Part shown: one piece after another, positions 17,708 through 25,693 of the stretch
Position numbering within the stretch: position 1 is the first letter of the stretch
Layout: every line of letters starts with the position of its first letter
Assembly: GCF_003852315.1 (NCBI RefSeq)
Contig: NZ_CP027762.1
Coordinates: 6,243,501-6,307,500 of the forward strand
Direction of reading: 5' to 3'
Length of the DNA stretch: 64,000 nucleotides
DNA from: Pseudomonas sp. LBUM920
Lineage (GTDB): Bacteria > Pseudomonadota > Gammaproteobacteria > Pseudomonadales > Pseudomonadaceae
Made by a program: the position numbers and the translations under genes
The notes under the pieces: model-generated
What the model saw: only the letters and a program-made list of their open reading frames with translations
What the model was told of the DNA's origin: nothing
The model's database searches: none

Positions 17708-18354
17708 GTGATTTTTCGTTCTGGGACATCGTGCGCAACCTGGCTGTTGGCCTGCAATGGACCCTGTTGCTGTCGCTGGTGGCGTTTGTCGGCGGCGGCC
17801 TGATCGGTTTGCTGGTGATGACCATGCGCATCAGCCGCAAAGCCTTCGCGCGCAATGTTGCGCGCACCTATATCGAACTGTTCCAGGGCACGCCGCTGTT
17901 GATGCAACTGTTCCTGGTGTTTTTCGGCATTGCCCTGCTGGGTGTGGATATTTCGCCCTGGCTGGCAGCGGCAATCGCCTTGACCCTGTTTACCAGCGCC
18001 TACCTGGCCGAGATCTGGCGCGGCTGCGTCGAATCCATCGCCCATGGGCAATGGGAAGCGTCGGCCAGCCTGGCGCTCAACCCGCTTGAACAACTGCGCT
18101 ACGTGATCCTGCCCCAAGCGCTGCGGATTGCCGTGGCGCCCACGGTGGGTTTCTCGGTGCAGGTGGTCAAAGGCACCGCCGTGACGTCGATCATCGGCTT
18201 TACCGAACTGACCAAGACCGGCGGCATGCTCGCCAACGCCACCTTCGAACCCTTTATGGTCTACGGCCTGGTGGCCCTCGGTTACTTCCTGCTCTGCTAC
18301 CCCTTGTCCCTCAGTGCCCGCTACCTGGAAAGGAGACTGCATGCCTCTGCTTAG
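17704..18354 (+). CDS. Amino-acid ABC transporter permease, subunit 2
   Basis: This 216-residue permease pairs with the preceding one. Hallmarks are GLQWTLLLSLVAFVGGGLIG, YIELFQGTPLLMQLFLVFFG and the EAA loop GQWEASASLALNPLEQLRYV. The start MSDFSFWDIV overlaps the upstream stop. It ends inside the first codons of the ATPase gene (14-base overlap), completing a translationally linked set. Confidence 0.94.
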   Translation: MSDFSFWDIVRNLAVGLQWTLLLSLVAFVGGGLIGLLVMTMRISRKAFARNVARTYIELFQGTPLLMQLFLVFFGIALLGVDISPWLAAAIALTLFTSAYLAEIWRGCVESIAHGQWEASASLALNPLEQLRYVILPQALRIAVAPTVGFSVQVVKGTAVTSIIGFTELTKTGGMLANATFEPFMVYGLVALGYFLLCYPLSLSARYLERRLHASA

Positions 18355-19078
18355 AATTTCCGCCCTGCATAAGTATTACGGCGATCACCACGTACTCAAA
18401 GGCATCGACCTGACCGTGGAAGAGGGCCAGGTGGTGGCGATCATCGGCCGCAGTGGCTCGGGCAAGTCCACCTTGCTGCGCACCCTCAATGGCCTGGAAT
18501 CGATCAACGACGGTGTGATCGAAGTCGATGGCGAATACCTCGATGCCGCGCGCGCCGACCTGCGCAGCCTGCGGCAGAAAGTCGGCATGGTGTTCCAGCA
18601 GTTCAACCTGTTCCCGCACCTGACGGTGGGCGAAAACGTCATGCTCGCGCCGCAAGTGGTGCAGAAAGTGCCCAAGGCCAAAGCCGCACAGCTTGCCAGG
18701 CAGATGCTGGAGCGCGTCGGGCTGGGCGAGAAGTTCGACGCCTTCCCGGATCGCCTGTCCGGTGGCCAGCAACAGCGCGTCGCGATTGCGCGTGCACTGG
18801 CCATGTCACCCAAGGTGCTGCTGTGCGACGAAATCACCTCGGCCCTGGACCCTGAACTGGTCAATGAAGTGCTCAGCGTGGTGCGTCAACTGGCCAACGA
18901 CGGCATGACCCTGATCATGGTGACCCACGAAATGCGCTTCGCCCGGGAAGTCGGCGACAAACTGGTGTTCATGCACCAAGGCAAAGTGCATGAGGTGGGC
19001 GACCCCAAGACACTGTTCGCCAACCCAAAAACGCCGGAATTCGCCAACTTCATTGGCTCAGTGGAACAACCGGGCTGA
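18341..19078 (+). CDS. Amino-acid ABC transporter ATP-binding protein
   Basis: This 245-residue ATPase energises the importer from the cytoplasmic face. Walker A is GRSGSGKSTLLRTLNGLE, the Q-loop is MVFQQFNLFPHLT, the signature is LSGGQQQRVAIARAL, Walker B is VLLCDEITSALDPE, and the switch histidine is in MVTHEMRFA. The usual family has DEPTS after Walker B; here it is DEITS, a conservative change. GGAGA precedes the ATG. Its last 29 bases overlap the end of the convergent fimbrial gene with no terminator visible between them. Confidence 0.95.
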   Translation: MPLLRISALHKYYGDHHVLKGIDLTVEEGQVVAIIGRSGSGKSTLLRTLNGLESINDGVIEVDGEYLDAARADLRSLRQKVGMVFQQFNLFPHLTVGENVMLAPQVVQKVPKAKAAQLARQMLERVGLGEKFDAFPDRLSGGQQQRVAIARALAMSPKVLLCDEITSALDPELVNEVLSVVRQLANDGMTLIMVTHEMRFAREVGDKLVFMHQGKVHEVGDPKTLFANPKTPEFANFIGSVEQPG

Positions 19079-19601
19079 CCAGTTCGAAACTGCCCTGCCC
19101 TTCAAGGTGCGTCTCGCTACGCACCTGGAAGGCGTCGGCAGCCAGGTCGGTGTCGATATCGACCTGGGCCGTGAATTGACGCCCTGCCCTCGGCCCCCCG
19201 GCCACTCGCGCTATCAACGTCTGGCCGGGCAACAGGTGCCCGCTGACCGTCTCGCCGGCTGAGTGCGCGGGCGCCCAGCCGACGGCTTGTCCATCTAAAC
19301 GCGCGTGTTTGAGGTTCAGGCGGAAATGCCCCTGGCGCCCGAAACGAAAGCTCTCGCCATCGGCCGCCACGCCGACAAAACGCAACGCGATTGCCGCGGG
19401 CTCAGCACACAGTACATTCACGCTCAACGAGCGAGTGCCGAGCGCCATGGACGTGCTTTCAACAAGCGCCTCTCTGCGAATAGCGCCGTAGTCTATGCGC
19501 GGCTGGCTCACCGATAACCGGCAATTTTCCGCCCGGGCATCAGGCGTCGCGAGCAGTGCGCAGAGCATTAGCAAAGGCACGCTTTTAAGCTTAACGGCCA
19601 T
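19050..19601 (-). CDS. Fimbrial minor subunit or adaptor protein
   Basis: This 183-residue exported protein is the last gene of a chaperone-usher operon. It starts MAVKLKSVPLLMLCALLATP with signal cleavage near ARA/EN. Two cysteines (ENCRLSVS and VNVLCAEP) are spaced as in the pilin fold disulfide. The C-terminal strand ending FELVSPVVPLSQ is compatible with donor-strand packing. The start overlaps the usher stop by 11 bases. It is probably a minor or tip subunit; the sequence is too divergent to name. Confidence 0.7.
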   Translation of the reverse strand: MAVKLKSVPLLMLCALLATPDARAENCRLSVSQPRIDYGAIRREALVESTSMALGTRSLSVNVLCAEPAAIALRFVGVAADGESFRFGRQGHFRLNLKHARLDGQAVGWAPAHSAGETVSGHLLPGQTLIARVAGGPRAGRQFTAQVDIDTDLAADAFQVRSETHLEGQGSFELVSPVVPLSQ

Positions 19602-22110
19602 GGCACACCGCCGAGGTGGTTTCATAGAACTTGTCATTGTCGGGTTGGCTCTTGAGGTCAATGCGTAGCAGGCAGGTAGAAGCGTCCGGCAATGAAACAC
19701 GCAGGCTTTGCGCCTCATTGACGTCATTGAGGAACACCATGCCCTCGCCCACCACGCTGGTCACGAAGCGATCGCCCGTGCCGAACACCGAGGCGCCTTG
19801 AGGCAATGGCCGGCCATGCTGATCCTTTGCGGTGAGCAAAATACGGCGCACTTTCACCACATCGAAATCCACGGCATTGAAGGATCCACGGCCCGCCGTG
19901 AGCACCTGTGTGCCGTTTTTCAGGTCGACGCGCCTGGGCAAGGACGGGGTCTGCACCTCAACCCGGCTGTTGGTATAAGCCGGCAGGCCTGCGATCACGG
20001 CTTGCCCGCTGAAATCGGTCCACACCGGGCCTTGGGGGGTCTGGACTTTTGCCGCGCCGATATCCCCGACAGAGACGATGCCGAAGGTGTCCTGCACGGG
20101 GTAAGGCGAAAAGGTCAGCCCGCCTGCGTGAGCCACCACGCCGCCTTGCAACTGCCCGGTGTAACTGGTGCCCTGCGGGTCGCGGCTGACACCCAGGCCG
20201 ACCCGGGTATAACGAGGCAGCAGGTCCACCTGCCCGCGCACCGATGCCTGCCGGGCCTTGAGGTCGCGCTCGACGCCCACTTCGTAATTCACATACTCGT
20301 TGACCCGTTCGCTGAGCGACGTGCCGGCGGTGAACTGATCACTGCGACGACTGGTGTAACTGTGCACACGACGCTCCCCACCCAATGGCACGCTGACCTG
20401 CAACCGCACGGACAAATCGTTGTCCAGCGCCCGTTCGCGCCGGTTGCCGGCACGCGTGACGTCACGATCAGACCGAGTGCCGCCCACTTGCGAGTCGGCA
20501 ATCAACGCGACATCGGCGCGGCTGAATGACTTGTTCCACGAGGTGAACACATGCTCGCTCGTTCGCCCGTCAAATTGGGCACTGCGGGTATAGCCCAGCG
20601 AGAACACCCCCAGCGTGGGGTCGGCCCAGCTCATGCCTGCCGTGTACTGGTTCTTGAAGCGCGAACCCAATTCGTCGGGCCGGGAGACGCGGCCGGCTTC
20701 AGTGACCTCACGATAACCCTGGGTCTGGGTGGTCGCACTGAGGTTGACGTCAACATTGGGCAGCACCGGGCTGCTCACGGAGACGCTGCTGCGCGACCCG
20801 GACACTGCGTTTTTGCTGTCTCGCGACAAGTTGTGACGTGCCCCCACGGAAACCCGCTGCACAAACACGCTGTTCAGGGTGACGCCCGCCGACCCATAGT
20901 CATCGGCGCTCAACAAGCCAAAGCCCGCCGACGAGTCGCGCCCCAGCCCCCATGTGCCGCTGGCCATGGCGACCCGCGGTGATGGCCCCTCTTCGAGGGT
21001 GTTTTTGCGCAACTTGCCAACCGAGAAATAATAACCAGGCGCCGCCGGACCAGCCCCCGCGAACGAAGCCGCCGGCACCACGAAGCTGCGCCTGACACCG
21101 CGCACATCGATCACGCTGACGTCCAGGTCACTGGTGTCATTGAGCAGCGGCAACCCCGCAAGCCTGAACGGGCCTTCAGGCACCAACGTGCTGTAGATCA
21201 ACGCACCGGACTGGCGCACTTCAACCCGCGACTGGCTCTGGGCGAGCCCTTCAACCACCGCATGGTTGCCGCCCGCAGCGGCACGCGATTGGCCATCGGG
21301 GTAAAACTGCAGCCCGGACAACTGGACCCCGCCAAACAACGGGTTATGGCTGGAGATCTGGCCGACCTGGAACGTCGACTGCAACGCAGCAATATCCCGC
21401 TGGGCAAACGCGTAAAGGTGTTCGGTACGGGTCTTGCCGTTGTCGGACACATAGAACTGGCGGCTGCGGACCACCCAATCGTCAAGGTTGAAGCCTGCCT
21501 CGGTGTAGGCCGAGATGAACCGGCTGGGCCCACTGCGCGAATGACTGTCCAAACCCAGCACGTCATAGTTGAACAGCGCGGCTGCGCCGCCCGTGGAAAA
21601 GGGCCCGGCCTCCCACTGCGGCGCACGCAATGACTGGGTCGGCACAACCAGCGTCACTTCCTCGGTACCGGGGCGCAACCTCAGCATTGTGGTCGGGAAC
21701 GCAGCGAGAAAGTCATGACAGGCCGCGTCCGGTGTAGCGCCTTCGTGGAGGATGTCGCGCGGCTTTACCAGCCCGGCTTTTTCCAGCAGCCCAGGCGTAA
21801 AACACAATCGACCCTCGTGATCGAAACGTGCATCTACCAGCCCAAGCGGGTTTCCATTGACCCGCAGGCCCACCACGTGCACGCCTTCACGAAAGCGCGC
21901 TGCACTGCGAAAGTAGTCGGAGACCTTGGGGTCAATACCGTGGGTTGTCAGTGCCGCGAGGTCAAACCCCTCTCCCAGCTCCAGCGCAGAAACAACGCCG
22001 GGCAAGCTCCAAAGGGCTGCAAAACCCATGATCAAGGTGGGCCTGCCGGGCCTAAAAAATGCCGCAATGCGGTGACTCGAAGGGTTAATCATCGGCCGAT
22101 CAACCCTCAT
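19591..22110 (-). CDS. Fimbrial outer-membrane usher protein
   Basis: This 839-residue FimD/PapC-type usher is the outer-membrane channel on which chaperone-bound subunits are assembled. An N-terminal substrate-binding domain (GEGFDLAALTTHGIDPKVSDYF, LRVNGNPLGLVDARF) precedes the 24-strand barrel with its plug (FRLAGLPLLNDTSDLDVSVID and following). The two C-terminal domains end at CLLRIDLKSQPDNDKF. Length is typical. The ATG at 22110 overlaps the chaperone stop by 11 bases; an internal ATG at 22092 is the alternative. It belongs with the adjacent chaperone and subunits. Confidence 0.93.
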   Translation of the reverse strand: MRVDRPMINPSSHRIAAFFRPGRPTLIMGFAALWSLPGVVSALELGEGFDLAALTTHGIDPKVSDYFRSAARFREGVHVVGLRVNGNPLGLVDARFDHEGRLCFTPGLLEKAGLVKPRDILHEGATPDAACHDFLAAFPTTMLRLRPGTEEVTLVVPTQSLRAPQWEAGPFSTGGAAALFNYDVLGLDSHSRSGPSRFISAYTEAGFNLDDWVVRSRQFYVSDNGKTRTEHLYAFAQRDIAALQSTFQVGQISSHNPLFGGVQLSGLQFYPDGQSRAAAGGNHAVVEGLAQSQSRVEVRQSGALIYSTLVPEGPFRLAGLPLLNDTSDLDVSVIDVRGVRRSFVVPAASFAGAGPAAPGYYFSVGKLRKNTLEEGPSPRVAMASGTWGLGRDSSAGFGLLSADDYGSAGVTLNSVFVQRVSVGARHNLSRDSKNAVSGSRSSVSVSSPVLPNVDVNLSATTQTQGYREVTEAGRVSRPDELGSRFKNQYTAGMSWADPTLGVFSLGYTRSAQFDGRTSEHVFTSWNKSFSRADVALIADSQVGGTRSDRDVTRAGNRRERALDNDLSVRLQVSVPLGGERRVHSYTSRRSDQFTAGTSLSERVNEYVNYEVGVERDLKARQASVRGQVDLLPRYTRVGLGVSRDPQGTSYTGQLQGGVVAHAGGLTFSPYPVQDTFGIVSVGDIGAAKVQTPQGPVWTDFSGQAVIAGLPAYTNSRVEVQTPSLPRRVDLKNGTQVLTAGRGSFNAVDFDVVKVRRILLTAKDQHGRPLPQGASVFGTGDRFVTSVVGEGMVFLNDVNEAQSLRVSLPDASTCLLRIDLKSQPDNDKFYETTSAVCHGR

Positions 22111-22816
22111 CGGTAAGGATCGGGGCGCGGTAGTTTTCTACCGAAAACCCATAGACCGTGGCGGGCTGGATCTCGACCTCGGCCACACCGTCCAGTGGGC
22201 CATCGACCTCTGCGGTCAATGCTTCACCCGGCAAAAGGTAAGCGCGCGGCAACGTGGCCGGGGCGCCTTGTGGAAGCAGGCGCACCTCCGGCGCCAGGCG
22301 CACCACATAGGCACTGTCGTTATGGGCCGTGAGGCCCTGCCCGGTCCGCTTCCACGTCAGCAACTCCCAGGGGGTTGAGTGCCGAGGCAAACCTTTGGGG
22401 TGCAGGATCAGCGGCAAATTCTGCCGAAGGGTGATACCGATGGTCGCACCGCCCGCCGTGCGCGCCTGGGGGATGCCCTCGAACGACACACGCTTGAGGC
22501 GTTGGGTCTTGAGCGGCTCACCCTGAGTGCTGATAAAACGCACCAACTGCGTGTCGCCCGCCTCCACTCGTGTGATGGGCGGTGTAACGATCAACAGCAG
22601 TTGCGGGTCCTCGGGCACGTTCTCCACCACCGAGTGAAGCAACGCCGGCCCGGCATCGGTGTTCTTGATGTTTATTGTGGCCTCGCCCTCTTCCTCATAA
22701 AGCACCACGACCGTTGTTTCCGGCAGCATGCCGTCCGCCAGGGCAACACCGGTAAAAAAACCACAGGCACCTGCACTCCAAAACAACATAAAACTTATTA
22801 TTGAAAACCCACGCAC
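22100..22816 (-). CDS. Fimbrial periplasmic chaperone
   Basis: This 238-residue PapD-like chaperone has a signal peptide up to about residue 27 (VALADG). Two immunoglobulin-like domains follow, with the anchoring region VTPPITRVEAGDTQLVRFI. The second half contains the PapD-like phrase GITLRQNLPLILHPKGL. It keeps subunits folded in the periplasm for usher delivery. It is separated from the upstream pilin gene by an intrinsic terminator, so its expression depends on readthrough or a separate promoter. Confidence 0.9.
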   Translation of the reverse strand: MRGFSIISFMLFWSAGACGFFTGVALADGMLPETTVVVLYEEEGEATINIKNTDAGPALLHSVVENVPEDPQLLLIVTPPITRVEAGDTQLVRFISTQGEPLKTQRLKRVSFEGIPQARTAGGATIGITLRQNLPLILHPKGLPRHSTPWELLTWKRTGQGLTAHNDSAYVVRLAPEVRLLPQGAPATLPRAYLLPGEALTAEVDGPLDGVAEVEIQPATVYGFSVENYRAPILTDEG

Positions 22817-22866
22817 TCGACGTCCCCCGCAACCGACAAAGTTGACCTTGGGCAGTTAAACGCCCA

Positions 22867-22914
22867 CAAAAAAACAGCCAACCAGAAAGTGTCAGTTTCT
22901 TGATTGGCTGTTTT
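22867..22914 (-). terminator. Intrinsic terminator between pilin and chaperone genes
   Basis: On the coding (minus) strand AAACAGCCAATCAAGAAACT is followed, after a four-base loop, by its near complement CTTTCTGGTTGGCTGTTTTT. This is a long stem ending in a run of Ts, 8 bases after the pilin stop and about 50 bases before the chaperone start. Confidence 0.85.
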
Positions 22915-22921
22915 GCGCTGT

Positions 22922-23569
22922 TTAGATGTAACTCAATACCAGTGTGGCGCGCCCATCAAGGGAGACATCGCGACTCAAGTCCAGATCCTGCGCCCGGTTG
23001 ATGACCGCCTTCACCGCAAGAGTGCCGGTCAACTGGTTGATAGAGGCCGGCGTAAAGGTGGTGCTATTGCGCCACGAATACTGGGCAGGTGACTGAGCAA
23101 CTTTGCCATCGCTGGTGAGCCAAACGCCGGTGCCATTACGCAGGATGGGGTACAGCGCCACGCCGGCAGAACGTAGGTCCCTGAGCGTGACCGAATAGCC
23201 ACCGGTTCGCCGAGTCCCTACAGAACCCAAACCAAAATTCTGCGCCTCGGTAAAGCCTGGACCCAGGACACCCGGCACTTTGCTGCCCGCCTGCAGGTCG
23301 GTGAAGGAGATTCCGAACCTCGCCGGCGTTGTGCCGCAATTGACCACCAGGGAAGTGGTCTTCTCTTCGCGGGTGTTGAACGCGGTCTGGGATAATTCGC
23401 CGGAGCGAATCGTGCCGTAGTCGATGATGCCGCTGCCGGCGAGGCTGAGGTTACAGGCAGCGGGAGTAATCGTGCCCCTGACGACCAATTGGGCACTGGT
23501 GGTCGCCTGAGCGTTGAGGGTTGCAGCCAGGCAGGCCATACCGAGAGTCAAACCAACAATTGTTTTCAT
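22922..23569 (-). CDS. Probable major fimbrial subunit (DUF1120-type)
   Basis: This 215-residue exported protein has signal peptide MKTIVGLTLGMACLAATLNA and cleavage near QAT. The mature N-terminus TSAQLVVRGTITPAACNLSL has the alternating hydrophobic donor strand of pilins. A cysteine pair lies at AACNLS and VVNCGTTP, the pilin disulfide spacing. The C-terminal beta strand is ARFGI...GRATLVLSYI. It resembles the DUF1120 subunits found with Pseudomonas chaperone-usher clusters. First gene of the operon, with AGGAC before the ATG and an AT-rich upstream region. The strong terminator just after it suggests that it is made in excess over assembly proteins. Confidence 0.82.
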   Translation of the reverse strand: MKTIVGLTLGMACLAATLNAQATTSAQLVVRGTITPAACNLSLAGSGIIDYGTIRSGELSQTAFNTREEKTTSLVVNCGTTPARFGISFTDLQAGSKVPGVLGPGFTEAQNFGLGSVGTRRTGGYSVTLRDLRSAGVALYPILRNGTGVWLTSDGKVAQSPAQYSWRNSTTFTPASINQLTGTLAVKAVINRAQDLDLSRDVSLDGRATLVLSYI

Positions 23570-24052
23570 TTTTGTCCTGTCACTACGAAGTTAACAGGCA
23601 TTGTTTATTCGCGTCCTGGCGAATCCATCGCCCAACCACTTATCTTCCCGGACATACATAACGATAAATAAATAACACCCAGGCAACATTGCCGAGTGAC
23701 AGTCTGCTGCTTTGGTACCTCATTAAAAAATCGGACAACACATCAGTTATTGTCGGAGTGATGAAAATAAATAGTGGCTCACAGTTAATAACAAGGTAGT
23801 CCATAACAAAACAAACTAAGAGAACAGCGACTCAATCATTGTAGGCAAATTCAGAATCCGCCTTGAAAACCACGAACGTCAAAATGCCTACATCATTGAA
23901 TGGCTTATTCGTCGCATGCTTACGAAACCGGCCTACATTTCCCACATGAATTCCCCACAGACAGCATCACGCAAATTACTGAAGCACAACGCGTTGGCGC
24001 CAGCGTTCGATCGTGGCACGATGGTCAGGTTATCGACCGAGACCCCCAAACC
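23570..24052. other. AT-rich intergenic region between fimbrial operon and ppx
   Basis: 483 bases separate divergent genes. The part from about 23640 to 23830 is AT-rich with runs such as GATAAATAAATAA, unlike the GC-rich coding DNA around it. It presumably holds the fimbrial promoter. A weak dyad GACAA...TTGTC lies at 23734-23754. An ATG at 23900 is in frame with ppx, but the extension does not resemble Ppx. No known operator recognised. Confidence 0.45.
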
Positions 24053-25555
24053 ATGCCGCAATCCCAAGCCAAGAATCTGTCCTTGATCGCCGCTATCGAC
24101 CTGGGCTCCAACAGCTTTCACATGGTCGTGGCCAAGGCCCAGAACGGCGAAATCCGCATCCTTGAGCGGCTCGGCGAAAAAGTGCAACTGGCTGCCGGGA
24201 TCGACGACGAGCGCCAGCTCAATGAAGAATCCATGCAGCGCGGGCTCGATTGCCTCAAGCGCTTTGCCCAACTGATCAACGGCATGCCCCTGGGCGCTGT
24301 GCGAATCGTTGGCACCAACGCCTTGCGTGAAGCCCGCAACCGCGGCGAGTTCATCCGCCGCGCCGAAGCAATCCTCGGGCATCCGGTAGAGGTCATTTCG
24401 GGCCGCGAAGAAGCGCGCCTGATCTACCTCGGCGTCTCCCACACCCTGGCCGACACCCCGGGCAAACGCCTGGTGGCGGACATCGGCGGCGGCAGTACCG
24501 AATTCATCATCGGCCAGCGTTTCGAACCGCTGCTGCGCGAAAGCCTGCAGATGGGTTGCGTCAGTTATACCCAGCGTTATTTCAAGGACGGCAAGATCAC
24601 CCCGGCGCGCTATGCCCAGGCCTACACCGCGGCGCGTCTGGAAATCATGAGCATCGAACACGCCCTGCATCGCTTGACCTGGGATGAAGCCATCGGCTCG
24701 TCCGGCACCATCCGCGCGATCGGCCTGGCCCTCAAAGCCGGCGGCCATGGCACCGGTGAGGTCAACGCCGAAGGCCTGGCCTGGCTCAAGCGCAAACTGT
24801 TCAAGCTGGGCGACGCAGAGAAAATCGACTTTGACGGCATCAAGCCTGATCGGCGCACCATTTTCCCGGCCGGCCTGGCGATTCTCGAGGCGATTTTCGA
24901 CGCCCTCGAACTGCAACGCATGGACCACTGCGACGGCGCGCTGCGCGAAGGCGTGCTCTATGACCTGCTGGGCCGCCATCACCATGAAGACGTGCGTGAG
25001 CGCACCCTCAGCTCGTTGATGGAGCGTTATCACGTCGACCTGGAACAAGCCGCGCGCGTGGAGCGCAAGGCCCTGCATGCCTTCGACCAGGTGGCCGAGG
25101 ACTGGGACCTGGCAGACGGCGTGTGGCGCGAGCTGCTCGGCTGGGCTGCCAAGGTGCATGAAGTGGGCCTGGACATCGCCCACTACCATTACCACAAGCA
25201 TGGCGCCTACCTGATCGAGCACTCGGACCTCGCCGGTTTCTCGCGCGAAGACCAACAGATGCTCGCCCTGCTGGTGCGTGGCCATCGCCGCAACATTCCC
25301 AAGGACAAGTTTGCCGACTTCGGCAGCGAAGGCAGCAAGCTGATTCGCCTGTGCGTGCTGCTGCGCTTTGCAATCCTGTTCCACCACATTCGCGGCACCC
25401 AGGAAATGCCCCAGGTCACCCTGCGCGCCCACGGCGACAGCCTGGATGTGGTGTTCCCCAAAGGCTGGCTGGATGAAAACCAGCTGACCCAGGCGGATTT
25501 TGCCCAGGAAGCGGAATGGCTGACGCGGGTGGGGTTCAGCCTGAACCTGCGCTGA
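24053..25555 (+). CDS. ppx: Exopolyphosphatase
   Basis: This 500-residue cytoplasmic enzyme releases phosphate from the ends of inorganic polyphosphate. It belongs to the Ppx/GppA family in the actin-like ATPase fold. The phosphate-1 motif is LIAAIDLGSNSFHMVVAKA, the phosphate-2 motif is LVADIGGGSTEFIIGQ, and the C-terminal half is the HD-like domain (KVHEVGLDIAHYHYHKHGAY). The start MPQSQAKNLSLIAAID follows the P. aeruginosa form. It converges on ppk, which makes the polymer. Confidence 0.96.
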   Translation: MPQSQAKNLSLIAAIDLGSNSFHMVVAKAQNGEIRILERLGEKVQLAAGIDDERQLNEESMQRGLDCLKRFAQLINGMPLGAVRIVGTNALREARNRGEFIRRAEAILGHPVEVISGREEARLIYLGVSHTLADTPGKRLVADIGGGSTEFIIGQRFEPLLRESLQMGCVSYTQRYFKDGKITPARYAQAYTAARLEIMSIEHALHRLTWDEAIGSSGTIRAIGLALKAGGHGTGEVNAEGLAWLKRKLFKLGDAEKIDFDGIKPDRRTIFPAGLAILEAIFDALELQRMDHCDGALREGVLYDLLGRHHHEDVRERTLSSLMERYHVDLEQAARVERKALHAFDQVAEDWDLADGVWRELLGWAAKVHEVGLDIAHYHYHKHGAYLIEHSDLAGFSREDQQMLALLVRGHRRNIPKDKFADFGSEGSKLIRLCVLLRFAILFHHIRGTQEMPQVTLRAHGDSLDVVFPKGWLDENQLTQADFAQEAEWLTRVGFSLNLR

Positions 25556-25583
25556 GCCGATCTAAAGAACACTGCACAAACAC

Positions 25584-25676
25584 ATGTGGGAGGGGGCTTG
25601 CCCCCGATGGCGGAGGACCAGTCAATGAATCTGTTGACTGACACTCCTTCATCGGGGGCAAGCCCCCTCCCACATT
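25584..25676. repeat. REPIN (GTGGGAGGGGGCTTGCCCCC class)
   Basis: Inverted pair ATGTGGGAGGGGGCTTGCCC (25584 on) and GGGGGCAAGCCCCCTCCCAC (25655 on), lying between the convergent stops of ppx and ppk. It differs from the other REPINs in its arm sequence. Confidence 0.85.
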
Positions 25677-25693
25677 TTCAGAGCGCGTTGGCT

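Noticed and set aside
23734..23754. Weak dyad GACAA-N11-TTGTC upstream of the fimbrial operon
   Set aside because: Five-base arms in AT-rich DNA are likely to occur by chance.
23900..24052. 51-codon in-frame extension upstream of ppx
   Set aside because: The extension does not resemble any Ppx N-terminus. The MPQSQAKNLSLIAAID start agrees with the known P. aeruginosa form.
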